This document shows, piece by piece, positions 1-9,702 of a DNA stretch of 64,000 nt; within the stretch, counting starts at the first letter, position 1; every line of letters starts with the position of its first letter. This DNA comes from Carboxylicivirga sp. Its GTDB lineage: Bacteria; Bacteroidota; Bacteroidia; Bacteroidales; Marinilabiliaceae. The position numbers were made by a program, and so were the translations under genes. Under the pieces are notes generated by a model. That model saw only the letters and a list, made by a program, of their open reading frames with translations, was not told where the DNA came from and ran no database searches. The stretch is taken from the NCBI GenBank assembly GCA_025210475.1, contig JAOARW010000053.1, positions 248,001-312,000 on the forward strand. The letters run 5' to 3'.

Positions 1-2652
1 ATTTTCGATTTTAAAGCCGATTACAAGTCGGTTGATGTTAAAAAGGTTGAAGGAATCCCCAATGTGTGGGTAAATGTGATTCGAAAAAGTAAAAAAGATA
101 ATAAATACTGGATCGGTACGCGCGGAAAAGGTTTCTATTCGTATCAGGACGGAATGGAGCATTTGGATGTCAGTCATATAACAGATAATAACCTGTGTCG
201 TAAGTTTAATATCGAAAGTGATAATGTAACCGATATTTTCGAGGAAACAGAGGGGCATTTACTGGTTTCAACCATTGGAGATGGAGTGATTCGAATAATA
301 TACGATCCGGTTAATGGCGTGTTTAACGATTCATTTAAATATTCCGATAACAATGGTTTGAGCAACAATGATGTCCTTGATATTTTATGCGATCGAGAAG
401 GAAACTATTGGTTTGGAACCAAAGGCGGAGGTGTTGCATTGCTTGTCAATCAATACTTTATTTTTTATAGTTTAGATGAGATCGGGTTTCGTTATAAAGC
501 CAGATCTGTTTTTAAAGACAAAGAAGAGTTATGGATCGGCCTTGATCGCGGTTTATTATTGACAGATCCCTTGTGTTTTGATGTTCAATATTACGACGAA
601 CAATATGGTGGTATACCCAATGATGAGGTGATTGATTTTTGTAAAACACCAGATGGAACTCTTTGGGTAGGCACGGCAAAAAGTGGACTTTATTATAAGA
701 AACCGGGTTCATATAAGTTTAAAAAGAAAGTATACGATAATACAAACCTGGCATTGAAAATTAACGGCCTGGTTGTGTCGGGGAATGATCTGCTGCTAGC
801 CACGCAGGATGGTGTTTTTATTATTGATCTGAAGACCGATAAAATTAAAAGATACCAGATTAAGGATGGTCTTTCGCACAACAACATTAATTTCATTTAT
901 GTCGATTCAGAGAATAATATTTGGGCTGGTCCCAAGGATGGTGGGTTGTGCATGATCAATCCTTCAATTAACAGGATCGAACGTCACCCGATTAAGAATA
1001 ATGTAGCGGTTGACGTTACCGGTATGTCAGAAGATCAACACGGTGATCTGTGGATAAGTACCAAAGGTGAGGGGGTAATCTGTTATGCTGATGGACAAAT
1101 CAAAAGGCAGGTAAGTAGTGGTGATGATCTGAAAAAGGACTTTTGTTATGGGATTCAACGAGATTTGAAAAATAGATTTTGGATTTGCCACGATGGTGGA
1201 TTATCACGCATCGATGTTAATGGTCGCCAGGAAGGGATTGATGTTAAAGTGTATGGGCATAATGAAGATTTAGGAAGTGAATTTTTCCAGGTGAATGAGG
1301 ATGATGAAGGAGGTTTGTGGTTTGCTTCCAATGAAGGAGTTGTTAATTACCTTCCTGAGAATGATCGTCCTAATACTGTGGCGCCTATTCTGAACATTAC
1401 GGATATTAAAATTAATGATGAAACTGTACCAATTACCAACCGAATAAAGCTGAAGTATCCTTATGGTAAAGGAACCTATAAACTAAGAATGGATTTTCGG
1501 GCAATTAGTTTTAGAAATCCAGAAGAAGTGACTTATCAAATTAAAATTGAAGAAGAAGGCTCTTCCGAAGAATCTAAGTGGAATAATCTGGAAAGTATCA
1601 GTTACAAAGAGATTGACTATTTACGATTTGGTGAGTATAAAATCCGATTAAGGGCTTTTAATGCCGATGGTAAAGAAACCAGTCTGCAGAAAACCATCTT
1701 CGTGTCAATTACCAAACCATTCTGGTATACATTATGGTTTATTATTGGAGCTATATGTATTCTCGGTTATGGTTTATATTCCTTAATTAAATACCGCGAA
1801 AAGGCCTTGATACGTCAGCGGCAGCAACTGCAGCGAGAAGTGGCTTCGCAAACAGTTGTTCTGCGGGAGCAAAAAGCTGAGATTGAAAGAAAAAACCAGG
1901 ATATAACGGATAGTATTAACTATGCCAAAAAGATACAATCGTCGATTTTACCGGCAATGGACGAGCTGAATGAAGTCTTTCCTGATTCATTCGTTTATTT
2001 TTTGCCACGCGATATAGTAAGTGGCGACTTCTATTGGTTTAATCGATCGAAGGATTATTTCATAGCTTGTTGTGCTGATTGTACCGGACATGGTGTTCCA
2101 GGTGCATTTATGTCGATGATTGGAACGACCATACTCAACGATATCTTCAGAATTCCAGATATTGATTCTCCTGCAGCTATGCTTGAGCGTTTGGATGAAG
2201 AGGTGAAGAAGTTACTTCAAAAAAATGAGGGTAACGAAAGCATGGATGGTATGGATATATCTATTCTCGAGGTTCATATTCCTACCAAGCGAATACGTCT
2301 GGCATCGGCCAAACGCCCGGTTTATTTAGTTATAAATGACGAACTGACCGTTTACAAGGGAAGTCGCCGAAGTATTGGCGATAGCTACGAAGAGCAGATG
2401 AGCCCGTATGTAAATGTTGAATATAGTTGCCAAAAAGGTGATAAGATTTATATGTTCTCGGATGGTTATCCCGATCAGTTTGGCGGACCTTTAGGTAAAA
2501 AGTTTATGAAAGTAGGGGTTCAGAATCTTATTGAATCAATGCATGACAAGCCTGCCAATGAGCAGTTCGTTATAGTAAAAGAAAACTTCGAAAAATGGCA
2601 GGGTGAGCTGGAACAAGTGGATGATGTTTTGTTTATGGGTGTGAAATTATAA
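1..2652 (+). CDS. Propeller/Y_Y_Y sensor with SpoIIE-type PP2C phosphatase, 5' partial
   Basis: The reading frame is open from base 1, so the start lies outside the window and the GTG at 64 is not the true start. The first half holds repeated blades of the two-component-regulator propeller type (motifs such as LWIGLDRG, LWVGTAKSG, LWISTKGEG). A Y_Y_Y-like beta domain follows at about 1380-1710. One membrane helix lies at about 1720-1795, then a charged coiled coil at 1795-1930. The C-terminal part (about 2000-2640) is a SpoIIE/PP2C serine phosphatase with metal-site motifs SGDFYWF, CADCTGHGVPG and DGMDIS. By family knowledge it would sense a periplasmic or surface cue and dephosphorylate a cytoplasmic target such as an anti-sigma-factor antagonist. 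No such partner is visible in the window. Confidence 0.9.
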   Translation: MFDFKADYKSVDVKKVEGIPNVWVNVIRKSKKDNKYWIGTRGKGFYSYQDGMEHLDVSHITDNNLCRKFNIESDNVTDIFEETEGHLLVSTIGDGVIRIIYDPVNGVFNDSFKYSDNNGLSNNDVLDILCDREGNYWFGTKGGGVALLVNQYFIFYSLDEIGFRYKARSVFKDKEELWIGLDRGLLLTDPLCFDVQYYDEQYGGIPNDEVIDFCKTPDGTLWVGTAKSGLYYKKPGSYKFKKKVYDNTNLALKINGLVVSGNDLLLATQDGVFIIDLKTDKIKRYQIKDGLSHNNINFIYVDSENNIWAGPKDGGLCMINPSINRIERHPIKNNVAVDVTGMSEDQHGDLWISTKGEGVICYADGQIKRQVSSGDDLKKDFCYGIQRDLKNRFWICHDGGLSRIDVNGRQEGIDVKVYGHNEDLGSEFFQVNEDDEGGLWFASNEGVVNYLPENDRPNTVAPILNITDIKINDETVPITNRIKLKYPYGKGTYKLRMDFRAISFRNPEEVTYQIKIEEEGSSEESKWNNLESISYKEIDYLRFGEYKIRLRAFNADGKETSLQKTIFVSITKPFWYTLWFIIGAICILGYGLYSLIKYREKALIRQRQQLQREVASQTVVLREQKAEIERKNQDITDSINYAKKIQSSILPAMDELNEVFPDSFVYFLPRDIVSGDFYWFNRSKDYFIACCADCTGHGVPGAFMSMIGTTILNDIFRIPDIDSPAAMLERLDEEVKKLLQKNEGNESMDGMDISILEVHIPTKRIRLASAKRPVYLVINDELTVYKGSRRSIGDSYEEQMSPYVNVEYSCQKGDKIYMFSDGYPDQFGGPLGKKFMKVGVQNLIESMHDKPANEQFVIVKENFEKWQGELEQVDDVLFMGVKL

Positions 2653-2679
2653 ATACATTAAGTTAATAGTTGTAAAATT

Positions 2680-2710
2680 AAGCTGCTCAGTTAGATGCAG
2701 CTTTTTTTTT
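2680..2710 (+). terminator. Rho-independent terminator after the SpoIIE gene
   Basis: AAGCTGC at 2680-2686 pairs perfectly with GCAGCTT at 2697-2703 across a 10-base loop and runs into a tract of Ts, 28 bases after the stop codon. Confidence 0.8.
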
Positions 2711-2784
2711 GCGTATAACATTAAGAAAGTGTTACGATTTTAACTTTTTGCTATTAACTATTAAAGAATCCACTAACCAGATAT

Positions 2785-3135
2785 ATGATGAAAAACATGA
2801 TCTTGAATAAGCTGGTGCAAAAAGCTACAGTTATTTGGAGTGACATAGAGTCAAAGAAAGAAACAAAAGTTAATATCCTTAATGTAGTTAAAGATCGATT
2901 AGCCGCCATTGCTACCCCACATGAAGAAAACGATGTTAAAATTGAGATTGTAAGACAGGTTTGTTGTCGATTAAAGGAACAGTATCCTTCCTATTCGCAG
3001 GCCGTGGATGAAATTTTAAATCCATTTGAACATCACCTTAAGTTTGATAGTATTGCTGTTTTACCCTTTAAACAGCTCGATGCTTTAACCTTTCGGATTT
3101 TTATGAATCAAAGTATGATGGGGTTTGTTAGTTGA
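2785..3135 (+). CDS. Small hypothetical protein
   Basis: 116 residues, not recognised. It has no signal peptide or membrane helix, is mixed alpha/beta in appearance, and has two adjacent cysteines (RQVCCRL) near residue 54. It begins with two consecutive ATG codons, and either could be the start. It stands alone between the terminator of the SpoIIE gene and a 455-base spacer. Codon use resembles its neighbours, so it is probably a real, lineage-restricted gene, but I cannot assign a role. Confidence 0.6.
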   Translation: MMKNMILNKLVQKATVIWSDIESKKETKVNILNVVKDRLAAIATPHEENDVKIEIVRQVCCRLKEQYPSYSQAVDEILNPFEHHLKFDSIAVLPFKQLDALTFRIFMNQSMMGFVS

Positions 3136-3590
3136 AAATTATAGCTATTATAGCCTAATATGAATTCATAAATGAATATACTTAAATAAAAAAGAGGAGC
3201 TCCTGGAGGATTTCCTCTAATGGTTAATTATTCAAGGGTTAAAATGGGGAACCATCTTAACATATCAGACTATACTTCTTAAAAAAAATGGGCTGTGGTT
3301 TATCCTAGTATCTGCTTAAACCTTTAGTATATTATGAAAGAAATTTTTTTAGAAAAAATACCACAGCCCTTTCTAAACCCATGAGAAACTATTCACTTAC
3401 GCCAATAGCTAAATACGCTTTCGCATTCAATTATATAGACACCTGATAATTGAAAAAGGGTGACAGATAATCGTGATTTTTGTTGATTTTATTTTGGAAT
3501 GATGATTAAGTTGCATTAATTCAGGCTGGTATGAGAGTGTTAATTTGATATTTTTTATTTGTAAATTTGCACTCGCTAAAATTAATCGGT
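3136..3590. other. 455-base spacer upstream of hydF with hairpins
   Basis: No convincing gene. The spacer holds an imperfect hairpin at 3193-3218 (AGAGGA/TCCTCT; on the minus strand it is followed by Ts), a wide inverted repeat at 3290-3369 (listed separately), and a 21-codon open frame at 3381 with no support. TAAATTTG at 3562-3569 fits the Bacteroidetes -7 consensus TAnnTTTG and could start hydF transcription, but no well-spaced -33 TTTG is present. Confidence 0.45.
3290..3369. repeat. 10-base inverted repeat enclosing 60 bases
   Basis: GGGCTGTGGT at 3290-3299 is the exact reverse complement of ACCACAGCCC at 3360-3369. The inside is very AT-rich and has no gene. Size and shape would suit a small non-autonomous element (MITE-like) or a structured RNA. 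No target-site duplication is visible at the edges. Confidence 0.5.
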
Positions 3591-4814
3591 ATGGCCAGAG
3601 AAAGAACCCCTCATATAGGTTTATTTGGAAGACGTAACTATGGTAAGAGTACGATTATTAATAGTCTGGCAAAACAAGAAATAGCCATTGTATCAGATCA
3701 TGCCGGTACAACGACCGATCCTGTAAAAAAATCATTTGAAATTAGTGGCTTTGGTCCTGTTGTACTAATTGATACAGCTGGAATCGACGACGTAGGCGAT
3801 TTGGGAGCCAAGCGAATTAAAAAAACATTAAATGCCATCAATCTGGTTGATCTGGCTATTTTGGTGATAATTGATAATAAGTGGGGAGAAGAGGAAGAAT
3901 CTTTAATTAGAGGCTTTCAGCAAAAGGATACTCCCTTTATGATCATTCATAATAAAACGGATCTTTCTGAACTACTTGATTCAACCATTAAAATTGGGAA
4001 GGATGCAGGAAGTAAATCTGTACTTCCATTTAATTACCTCGATAAAGATGTAGAGCTCATTATAAAGGCTATTAAGGCGGCCATTCCTGAGTCGGCCTAT
4101 ACAATGCCTACATTGGTAGGAGATTTAATTAAGTATGGCGATATTGTTTTGTTAATAACACCTATTGACATTGAGGCACCCGAAGGACGTTTAATATTGC
4201 CGCAGGTACAGGCTATACGCGATATTCTGGATAATGATGCGGTTTGCATTGTTTTGAAGGAACGTGAAGTAGATGCCTTTTTACGGAAGACAAAGATAAA
4301 GCCGGCGTTGGCCATTACGGACAGTCAAATATTTTTGAAAGCTGATGCTTCAATCCCCAGTGATATTCCGCTAACGAGTTTTAGTATTTTATTAGCACAT
4401 TATAAAGGCGATTTTGAGAATTATCTGAAAGGGACTTCAAAAATTGATGAACTAAAAGATGGGGATCGGGTTCTTTTATTGGAATCATGTTCACACCATG
4501 TTGCATGCGACGATATTGGTCGGGTAAAGATTCCACGATGGATATCGGCCTATACGGGTAAGAAACTGCATTACGATGTGATTGCCGGATTAGATAAAGT
4601 AAAACGACCCATAGAGGATTATTCTTTATTAATTCAGTGCGGCGGATGCATGATAACCCGAAAACAGCTATTTAATCGTCTTGGACCGGCAAAAGCAAGC
4701 GAGGTTCCGATAACAAATTATGGCATGGCTATTGCCTACGTACAGGGGATTTATAATCGTGCCGTCAAGCCATTTGTTAATATTGACGATCAAAACATTT
4801 CGGATTATTTATGA
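3591..4814 (+). CDS. hydF: [FeFe]-hydrogenase H-cluster maturation GTPase HydF
   Basis: HydF is the scaffold GTPase on which the di-iron subcluster of [FeFe] hydrogenase is assembled together with HydE and HydG. The start is the ATG at 3591 (MARERTPHIGLFG), as the in-frame TTG at 3567 only adds eight unconserved residues. An N-terminal TrmE/Era-type G domain shows G1 GRRNYGKS, G3 DTAG and G4 NKTD. A dimerisation domain follows, then the iron-sulfur domain with CSHH and, about 50 residues later, CGGC. The published HydF pattern is CxHx(46-53)HCxxC; here the residue before CGGC is Gln, not His. 407 residues is normal length. hydE, hydG and the hydrogenase are not in this window; an aspartase-family gene lies about 5 kb downstream on the other strand. 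Confidence 0.93.
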   Translation: MARERTPHIGLFGRRNYGKSTIINSLAKQEIAIVSDHAGTTTDPVKKSFEISGFGPVVLIDTAGIDDVGDLGAKRIKKTLNAINLVDLAILVIIDNKWGEEEESLIRGFQQKDTPFMIIHNKTDLSELLDSTIKIGKDAGSKSVLPFNYLDKDVELIIKAIKAAIPESAYTMPTLVGDLIKYGDIVLLITPIDIEAPEGRLILPQVQAIRDILDNDAVCIVLKEREVDAFLRKTKIKPALAITDSQIFLKADASIPSDIPLTSFSILLAHYKGDFENYLKGTSKIDELKDGDRVLLLESCSHHVACDDIGRVKIPRWISAYTGKKLHYDVIAGLDKVKRPIEDYSLLIQCGGCMITRKQLFNRLGPAKASEVPITNYGMAIAYVQGIYNRAVKPFVNIDDQNISDYL

Positions 4815-4905
4815 TTTGTTATCAAGGCCAGGCACGATTAATGTCAATCTTGTATTAAAAAAAGCGTAGGTTTGTAAATCTATAAGAAAATAAAAGGAGT
4901 AGAGT

Positions 4906-7377
4906 ATGATTTATAATGCTGGAGAAAAAACAGCTATTGTATGCGGTGATGAAAAAATCAGTTACAATCAGCTAAATCAACATATTTCGGCCTATTCAAA
5001 ACAGTTAACGGGTATAAGCGTTAACCGTTTGGCAATTTTTTCAGAAAACCAGGTTGGGTGGGTTTATTCCTTTTATGCAGGCTGGCATAATAATGCAACA
5101 GTTGTGCCCATCGACTTTATGTCATCGCTCGATGAGGTGGCTTATATTCTAAAGGATTGTTTTCCAGAGGTTGTTTTTACATCAAACGAAAAAAAGGAAC
5201 TGCTTGAAAAGGCGGTGGAAAAGGCGGGCATTGAAACCCAAATCTTTGTCATTGAAGAGTGCGATGAGTTACCATTGTCAGCCGATGATACACTGGGGGA
5301 GATTAATACGGATGAAGAAAAAACGGGTGTCATCATATATACATCCGGCACTACGGGTAGTCCTAAAGGTGTGATGTTATCCTTTAAAAACCTATTGGCT
5401 AATGTTGATGCGGTTTCGAACCAGATAAATATCTACACCCGCGATGAGGTAGTGATGATGCTTTTACCAATGCATCATATTTTCCCACTAATGGGTACCA
5501 TGATTGCACCGTTATTTGTAGGTGGAACAATCGCCATGTCGCCATCTATGGCTTCAGAGGATATATTAAAAACATTGCAGGATAATAAGGTAAGCATAAT
5601 TATAGGTGTGCCGCGATTATATTCAGCTATCCGTAAGGGTATTCGTACCAAAATTGATAATAGTGCCATAGCAACTGCCCTTTTTAAGCTGGCGGAGAAA
5701 ATTAATTCAAAATCATTTTCACGAAAGATATTTAAATCTGTTCATCAGAAATTTGGAGGTGCCGTTAAATATATGGTTTGTGGCGGTGCAGCGCTGGATC
5801 CGGAAGTAGGAGGTGATTACAATACTTTGGGATTTGAAGTGCTCGAAGGATTTGGAATGACAGAGGCGGCGCCGATGATCACATTTACTCGTCCGGGGCG
5901 TGTTCGTATTGGTAGTCCTGGCGAAGCTTTACCACAGGCTAAGATCGAAATTCGTGATGGCGAAGTTGTGGTTAAAGGGCCTAATGTTATGCAAGGTTAT
6001 TTTAACCGACCTGAGGAAACAGCAGAAGTGCTGAAAGACGGTTGGCTTTATACTGGCGACCTTGGTCGTTTGGATAACGACGGTTACTTGTATATCACTG
6101 GCCGTAAAAAGGAAATTATTGTACTCTCGAACGGTAAGAACATCAATCCTTCAGAAATTGAAGCAAAGATTGAGAATAAAGCTGCCTGCGTTGGAGAAAT
6201 TGGAGTTTATGCCGATCTGGATCAGATTAAAGCCATTATTGTGCCTAACAAAGCTGAGATGAAAGGTTTGAGTCCAGAGCAGCAGGAAGAGAAACTTCGT
6301 TGGGAAGTGGTGGATGTGTATAACCAGTCGGTATCGCCGTATAAGAAAATTATGGATTTTTCGGTGACAGATACTGAATTGCCAAGAACCCGTTTAGGTA
6401 AACTTCAGCGTTTTAAGCTGGTTGAATTGGCTAACAAAAAGGAAGAATCCAATGAGCCGCTTGAAGAAATTAAGCTGGAAGAATATCATATTGTTGCTGA
6501 TTTTATTGCCAGTGAGAAAAATTGCAATGTTCGTCCAAACAATCATATTGAATACGATTTAGCTTTGGATTCCTTAGATAAGGTTGGCTTGCTCGTTTTT
6601 ATTCAATCGACCTTTGGTATTGAGATGGAAGTGGATCAGCTGGTTGGTTTTTCATCAGTATTAGAGCTAAGTGAATACATTGCTGAAAAGCGGACTAAAA
6701 TGTCAGTTGAGAAAATCAACTGGTCGAAAATATTAAAGGAAAAGGTTAACCTGCAGTTGCCAAAAACATGGTTAACAGGTACTATTTTTCTTAAGATATC
6801 GAAGTACTTCTTTTATTTGTATTTCCGATTCAGAGGAAAAGGAGCTGCCAATGTTCCGGAGGGAGCATGTATTATTGCACCAAATCACCAGAGCTATTTC
6901 GATGGTTTATTTGTGGCATCCTGGTTAAGAAATAAGTGTGTGCGAAATACTTATTTTTATGCGAAAGAAAAGCATATCAAGTCACGTTTTTTGAAATTCT
7001 TTGCTAATCGTCACCACATCATCATCATGGATTTAAATAAAGATTTGAAAGAGTCTATTCAGAAAATGGGTGAGGCCTTAAAGAAGAAAAAGAAGCTGAT
7101 CATCTTCCCGGAAGGAACCCGTTCATTTGATGGCACTTTGGGTGAATTTAAAAAGACATTTGCCATTCTTAGTCGCGAGCTTAATGTGCCCATTGTGCCG
7201 GTTTCTATTAAAGGTGCTGTAAATGCATTGCCCCGCGGATCGAAATTTCCTCGCCCGTTTAAAAAAGTAAGTGTTGAATTTCTGAAGCCGGTTTATCCAA
7301 GTGGTGAGTCATACGAGGCCTTGGTTGAGATGGTTTACAACAGTATATCAACCAATCAGCAAGTGGCAAAAGCCTAA
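4906..7377 (+). CDS. Acyl-activating enzyme / ACP / acyltransferase fusion
   Basis: 823 residues in three parts. Residues 1-510 are an AMP-forming acyl-CoA/acyl-ACP synthetase with the P-loop YTSGTTGSPKG, GFGMTEAAP, the YTGDLG motif and the GRKKEIIVLSNGKNI hinge. About 525-605 is an acyl carrier protein domain with the phosphopantetheine site LDSLDK (Ser556). About 635-815 is a PlsC-type glycerolipid acyltransferase with NHQSYFD (H661, Hx4D) and FPEGTRS (near 734). The likely reaction is activation of a free fatty acid, loading onto the built-in carrier, and transfer to a lysophospholipid. E. coli Aas combines the two enzymes in the opposite order and has no internal carrier. The gene ends two bases from the convergent histidine kinase gene, with no terminator between. 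Confidence 0.88.
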   Translation: MIYNAGEKTAIVCGDEKISYNQLNQHISAYSKQLTGISVNRLAIFSENQVGWVYSFYAGWHNNATVVPIDFMSSLDEVAYILKDCFPEVVFTSNEKKELLEKAVEKAGIETQIFVIEECDELPLSADDTLGEINTDEEKTGVIIYTSGTTGSPKGVMLSFKNLLANVDAVSNQINIYTRDEVVMMLLPMHHIFPLMGTMIAPLFVGGTIAMSPSMASEDILKTLQDNKVSIIIGVPRLYSAIRKGIRTKIDNSAIATALFKLAEKINSKSFSRKIFKSVHQKFGGAVKYMVCGGAALDPEVGGDYNTLGFEVLEGFGMTEAAPMITFTRPGRVRIGSPGEALPQAKIEIRDGEVVVKGPNVMQGYFNRPEETAEVLKDGWLYTGDLGRLDNDGYLYITGRKKEIIVLSNGKNINPSEIEAKIENKAACVGEIGVYADLDQIKAIIVPNKAEMKGLSPEQQEEKLRWEVVDVYNQSVSPYKKIMDFSVTDTELPRTRLGKLQRFKLVELANKKEESNEPLEEIKLEEYHIVADFIASEKNCNVRPNNHIEYDLALDSLDKVGLLVFIQSTFGIEMEVDQLVGFSSVLELSEYIAEKRTKMSVEKINWSKILKEKVNLQLPKTWLTGTIFLKISKYFFYLYFRFRGKGAANVPEGACIIAPNHQSYFDGLFVASWLRNKCVRNTYFYAKEKHIKSRFLKFFANRHHIIIMDLNKDLKESIQKMGEALKKKKKLIIFPEGTRSFDGTLGEFKKTFAILSRELNVPIVPVSIKGAVNALPRGSKFPRPFKKVSVEFLKPVYPSGESYEALVEMVYNSISTNQQVAKA

Positions 7378-7379
7378 GG

Positions 7380-8942
7380 CTAAGTTGTTAATGGAATTGT
7401 AAAGGTGAATGTGGAGCCCTGTCCTTCAGTGGATTTAACCCATATTTCACCTTTCATTAGTTCAATGTATTTTTTACAGATGGGTAAGCCTAATCCGGTA
7501 CCGGTTTGAAGACTGTACCTGTTTTCAACCTGGCGAAAGCGTTCAAATATTTTGTCTTGAAATTCCTGAGCAATACCAATGCCATTGTCCTGCACCGAAA
7601 TTGATACGCTGTCTGCAATTTTCGCTACTGTTACTGTAATGGTTCCGTTTTGCGTAAACTTAATGGCATTGTTGATAAGGTTGGTTAGTACCTGTTTTAT
7701 TTTGGCTTCGTCAGCGTAGAGGTAAAAGTTTTCCGAATCCGGAATAGCTATTTTAAATTCAGAATGCTGTTGATTAACTGCCGGGGCAAAAAATACCTGT
7801 AGTTCTTTAAGCATCTCACACAGGTCGAATTTGATCGGGTGAATTTTAACCTGACCTGTTTCGATTCGGGAAATTTCCAAAACATCATTAATGATGTTGA
7901 GTAATTGATTGCCACTGCTGAGGATCACATCCAGATAATCACTTTTCTTACCTTCCCGCTCTTGTTCCATTTTAAGAAGCTCGGCAAATCCGATTATGCC
8001 ATTCATGGGCGTTCTTATTTCATGACTCATATTGGCTAAAAATGCCGACTTAAGCCGATCACTTTCTTCTGCTTTTTCTTTGGCTGCTTTGAGCTCTTCA
8101 TTCTTGTGTTTCAGGTTTTCTTCTGCTCTTTTTCTTTCTCTCAAATCCCTGATGATCGCGAGGTAATAATCGTCGTGAGGGCGCTTCGAGTTCATTTCGA
8201 TTGGAATAAGTGAACCGTCTTTTCCAACTAAATCCCTTTCAACCAATACAGATTGTCCTTTATTAACAAGGTCGAATCGAAGAGGTTTGTCTTTAATTGC
8301 CTCGGAAGAGAAAATGATTTTGATATGCTTGTTGAGTAAATCCTGACGATTATAGCCGGTCATGCTTAAAAAGGCTTGATTGACTTCGATTATTTCGCCT
8401 TTTAGGTTTCCCAGAAGTATACCGTCTCCGGCGTTTTCAACCACTTCCCGATATTTTTCTTCATTATCGATCAAGGCTTGCTGTGTTTTCTTAAACTCGG
8501 TTATATCTCTAACAGAAGTAACTCTTACATCCTCTCCCCGATACTGGTAGTTTCTGCCTCTAATCTCAGCAATAAACTGCGTACCATCCTTTTTGTGGGC
8601 GACAGCTTCGTACTTACCTTCAAATTTATTTTTGATATTAATGCGAACCAGCATTTTATAGGCCTCGCCAAAAACGCTTGTGACCTCCCGTCCTATCACT
8701 TCATTTCTGGTAAAACCAAATAATTGACAACCACTCTCGTTGGCTTCAATACACACGCCATCTTTGCTGATGAAAATACCTTCATTAACAGCTTCCGAAA
8801 GGGCTTTGAATCGTTCTTCGCTCTCTTTAATTTCCTGGTAATAGCTTTTCGATGCATTTGTCACCAGTAAATCTTCCAGTTCAGCAATGCGTTTTAATAA
8901 ATCATCGTATGAAGGTGATTGACCCATAACTAACATCTTCAT
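7380..8942 (-). CDS. PAS-domain sensor histidine kinase
   Basis: 520 residues, soluble (no membrane helix). A short N-terminal coiled coil is followed by two PAS domains (about 45-160 and 165-280), a HisKA domain with the phospho-acceptor in NMSHEIRTPMNG near residue 310, and a HATPase_c domain with the N box NLINNAIKFT, G1 DNGIGI and G2 GTGLGLP. There is no receiver domain. It lies downstream on the same strand as an NtrC-like response regulator (11152-12315), separated by two genes, so the two may form a pair in one transcript; this is inference. The signal is unknown. Confidence 0.92.
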   Translation of the reverse strand: MKMLVMGQSPSYDDLLKRIAELEDLLVTNASKSYYQEIKESEERFKALSEAVNEGIFISKDGVCIEANESGCQLFGFTRNEVIGREVTSVFGEAYKMLVRINIKNKFEGKYEAVAHKKDGTQFIAEIRGRNYQYRGEDVRVTSVRDITEFKKTQQALIDNEEKYREVVENAGDGILLGNLKGEIIEVNQAFLSMTGYNRQDLLNKHIKIIFSSEAIKDKPLRFDLVNKGQSVLVERDLVGKDGSLIPIEMNSKRPHDDYYLAIIRDLRERKRAEENLKHKNEELKAAKEKAEESDRLKSAFLANMSHEIRTPMNGIIGFAELLKMEQEREGKKSDYLDVILSSGNQLLNIINDVLEISRIETGQVKIHPIKFDLCEMLKELQVFFAPAVNQQHSEFKIAIPDSENFYLYADEAKIKQVLTNLINNAIKFTQNGTITVTVAKIADSVSISVQDNGIGIAQEFQDKIFERFRQVENRYSLQTGTGLGLPICKKYIELMKGEIWVKSTEGQGSTFTFTIPLTT

Positions 8943-8994
8943 TCGTTATGGTATTCAAGTTAAGAAAAAACAATGATTAATGTAGAAGTATTGA

Positions 8995-9594
8995 TTAGGT
9001 TAAAAGAAAATCAATCTCATCGCTTAAGGTGTTTAAACGCTCCTTAGTTGGTATCCAATGCCCTTTTTCAATCAGATGCTTTTTTAACAACAAAAAGTAG
9101 GTAAACGGGAACTCATCTTTTTGCCATTTTTGTTCGTAGTTAAGAAGTCCTTCTTTTTTAAGAAAGATATCAAGTCGATGAATAATGGCATAGTAAAAGT
9201 CGAGCATGCTAATTGAAGTTTCCAGAACGACCTGGCCGGAAGCTTCGTCGAAGAAATCCTCGTAGCGGATTATTTTAACCAAAGCAATATGGCCATCATC
9301 GGTGGATAATACCCATTTTAAGCCACCTGTTTCTTCGTACCAGTCCACCCAGCTGATGTTTTCTTCTCCCCATATATGAGATGGTTCAAAAACAAGACTG
9401 ATCATTCCTTTTAATAGATCGTGCAGAGGATTACTGTTGTTGGATAGTCGGAAATCAACACTTTGGTTATTTGCGGATACATTTCCCTCAACAACACCAA
9501 CTGCCACTAAATTATATGTGAAATGAAATGGGTGATTCATGGCTGATGCCTTATCAAAAGCGGAATCTTCGTTTTTTGTAAAATTGAAGTCCAC
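8995..9594 (-). CDS. Hypothetical protein (199 aa)
   Basis: Not recognised. It is an acidic soluble protein with an N-terminal beta-rich half (FTYNLVAVGVVEGNVS) and a helical C-terminal half (YYAIIHRLDIFLKKEG). There is no signal peptide or membrane segment. It sits 52 bases upstream of the histidine kinase and 108 bases downstream of the aspartase-like gene, all on the minus strand, and is probably cotranscribed with the kinase. A role in the same signalling pathway is possible but unsupported by the sequence itself. Confidence 0.65.
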   Translation of the reverse strand: MDFNFTKNEDSAFDKASAMNHPFHFTYNLVAVGVVEGNVSANNQSVDFRLSNNSNPLHDLLKGMISLVFEPSHIWGEENISWVDWYEETGGLKWVLSTDDGHIALVKIIRYEDFFDEASGQVVLETSISMLDFYYAIIHRLDIFLKKEGLLNYEQKWQKDEFPFTYFLLLKKHLIEKGHWIPTKERLNTLSDEIDFLLT

Positions 9595-9702
9595 AATAGG
9601 TGCTAGGTTCTTAAGCGGTTAATATAAAGTGATAACGCGTTAAATATATGAAAGATGTTTGTAATTACTGCAATAATCTCTAGTTTTTTGATTTATTGCA
9701 TT

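Noticed and set aside
3381..3446. 21-codon open frame beginning MRNYSLTPIAKYAFAF
   Set aside because: Short, no ribosome site, and not recognisable as a transposase fragment.
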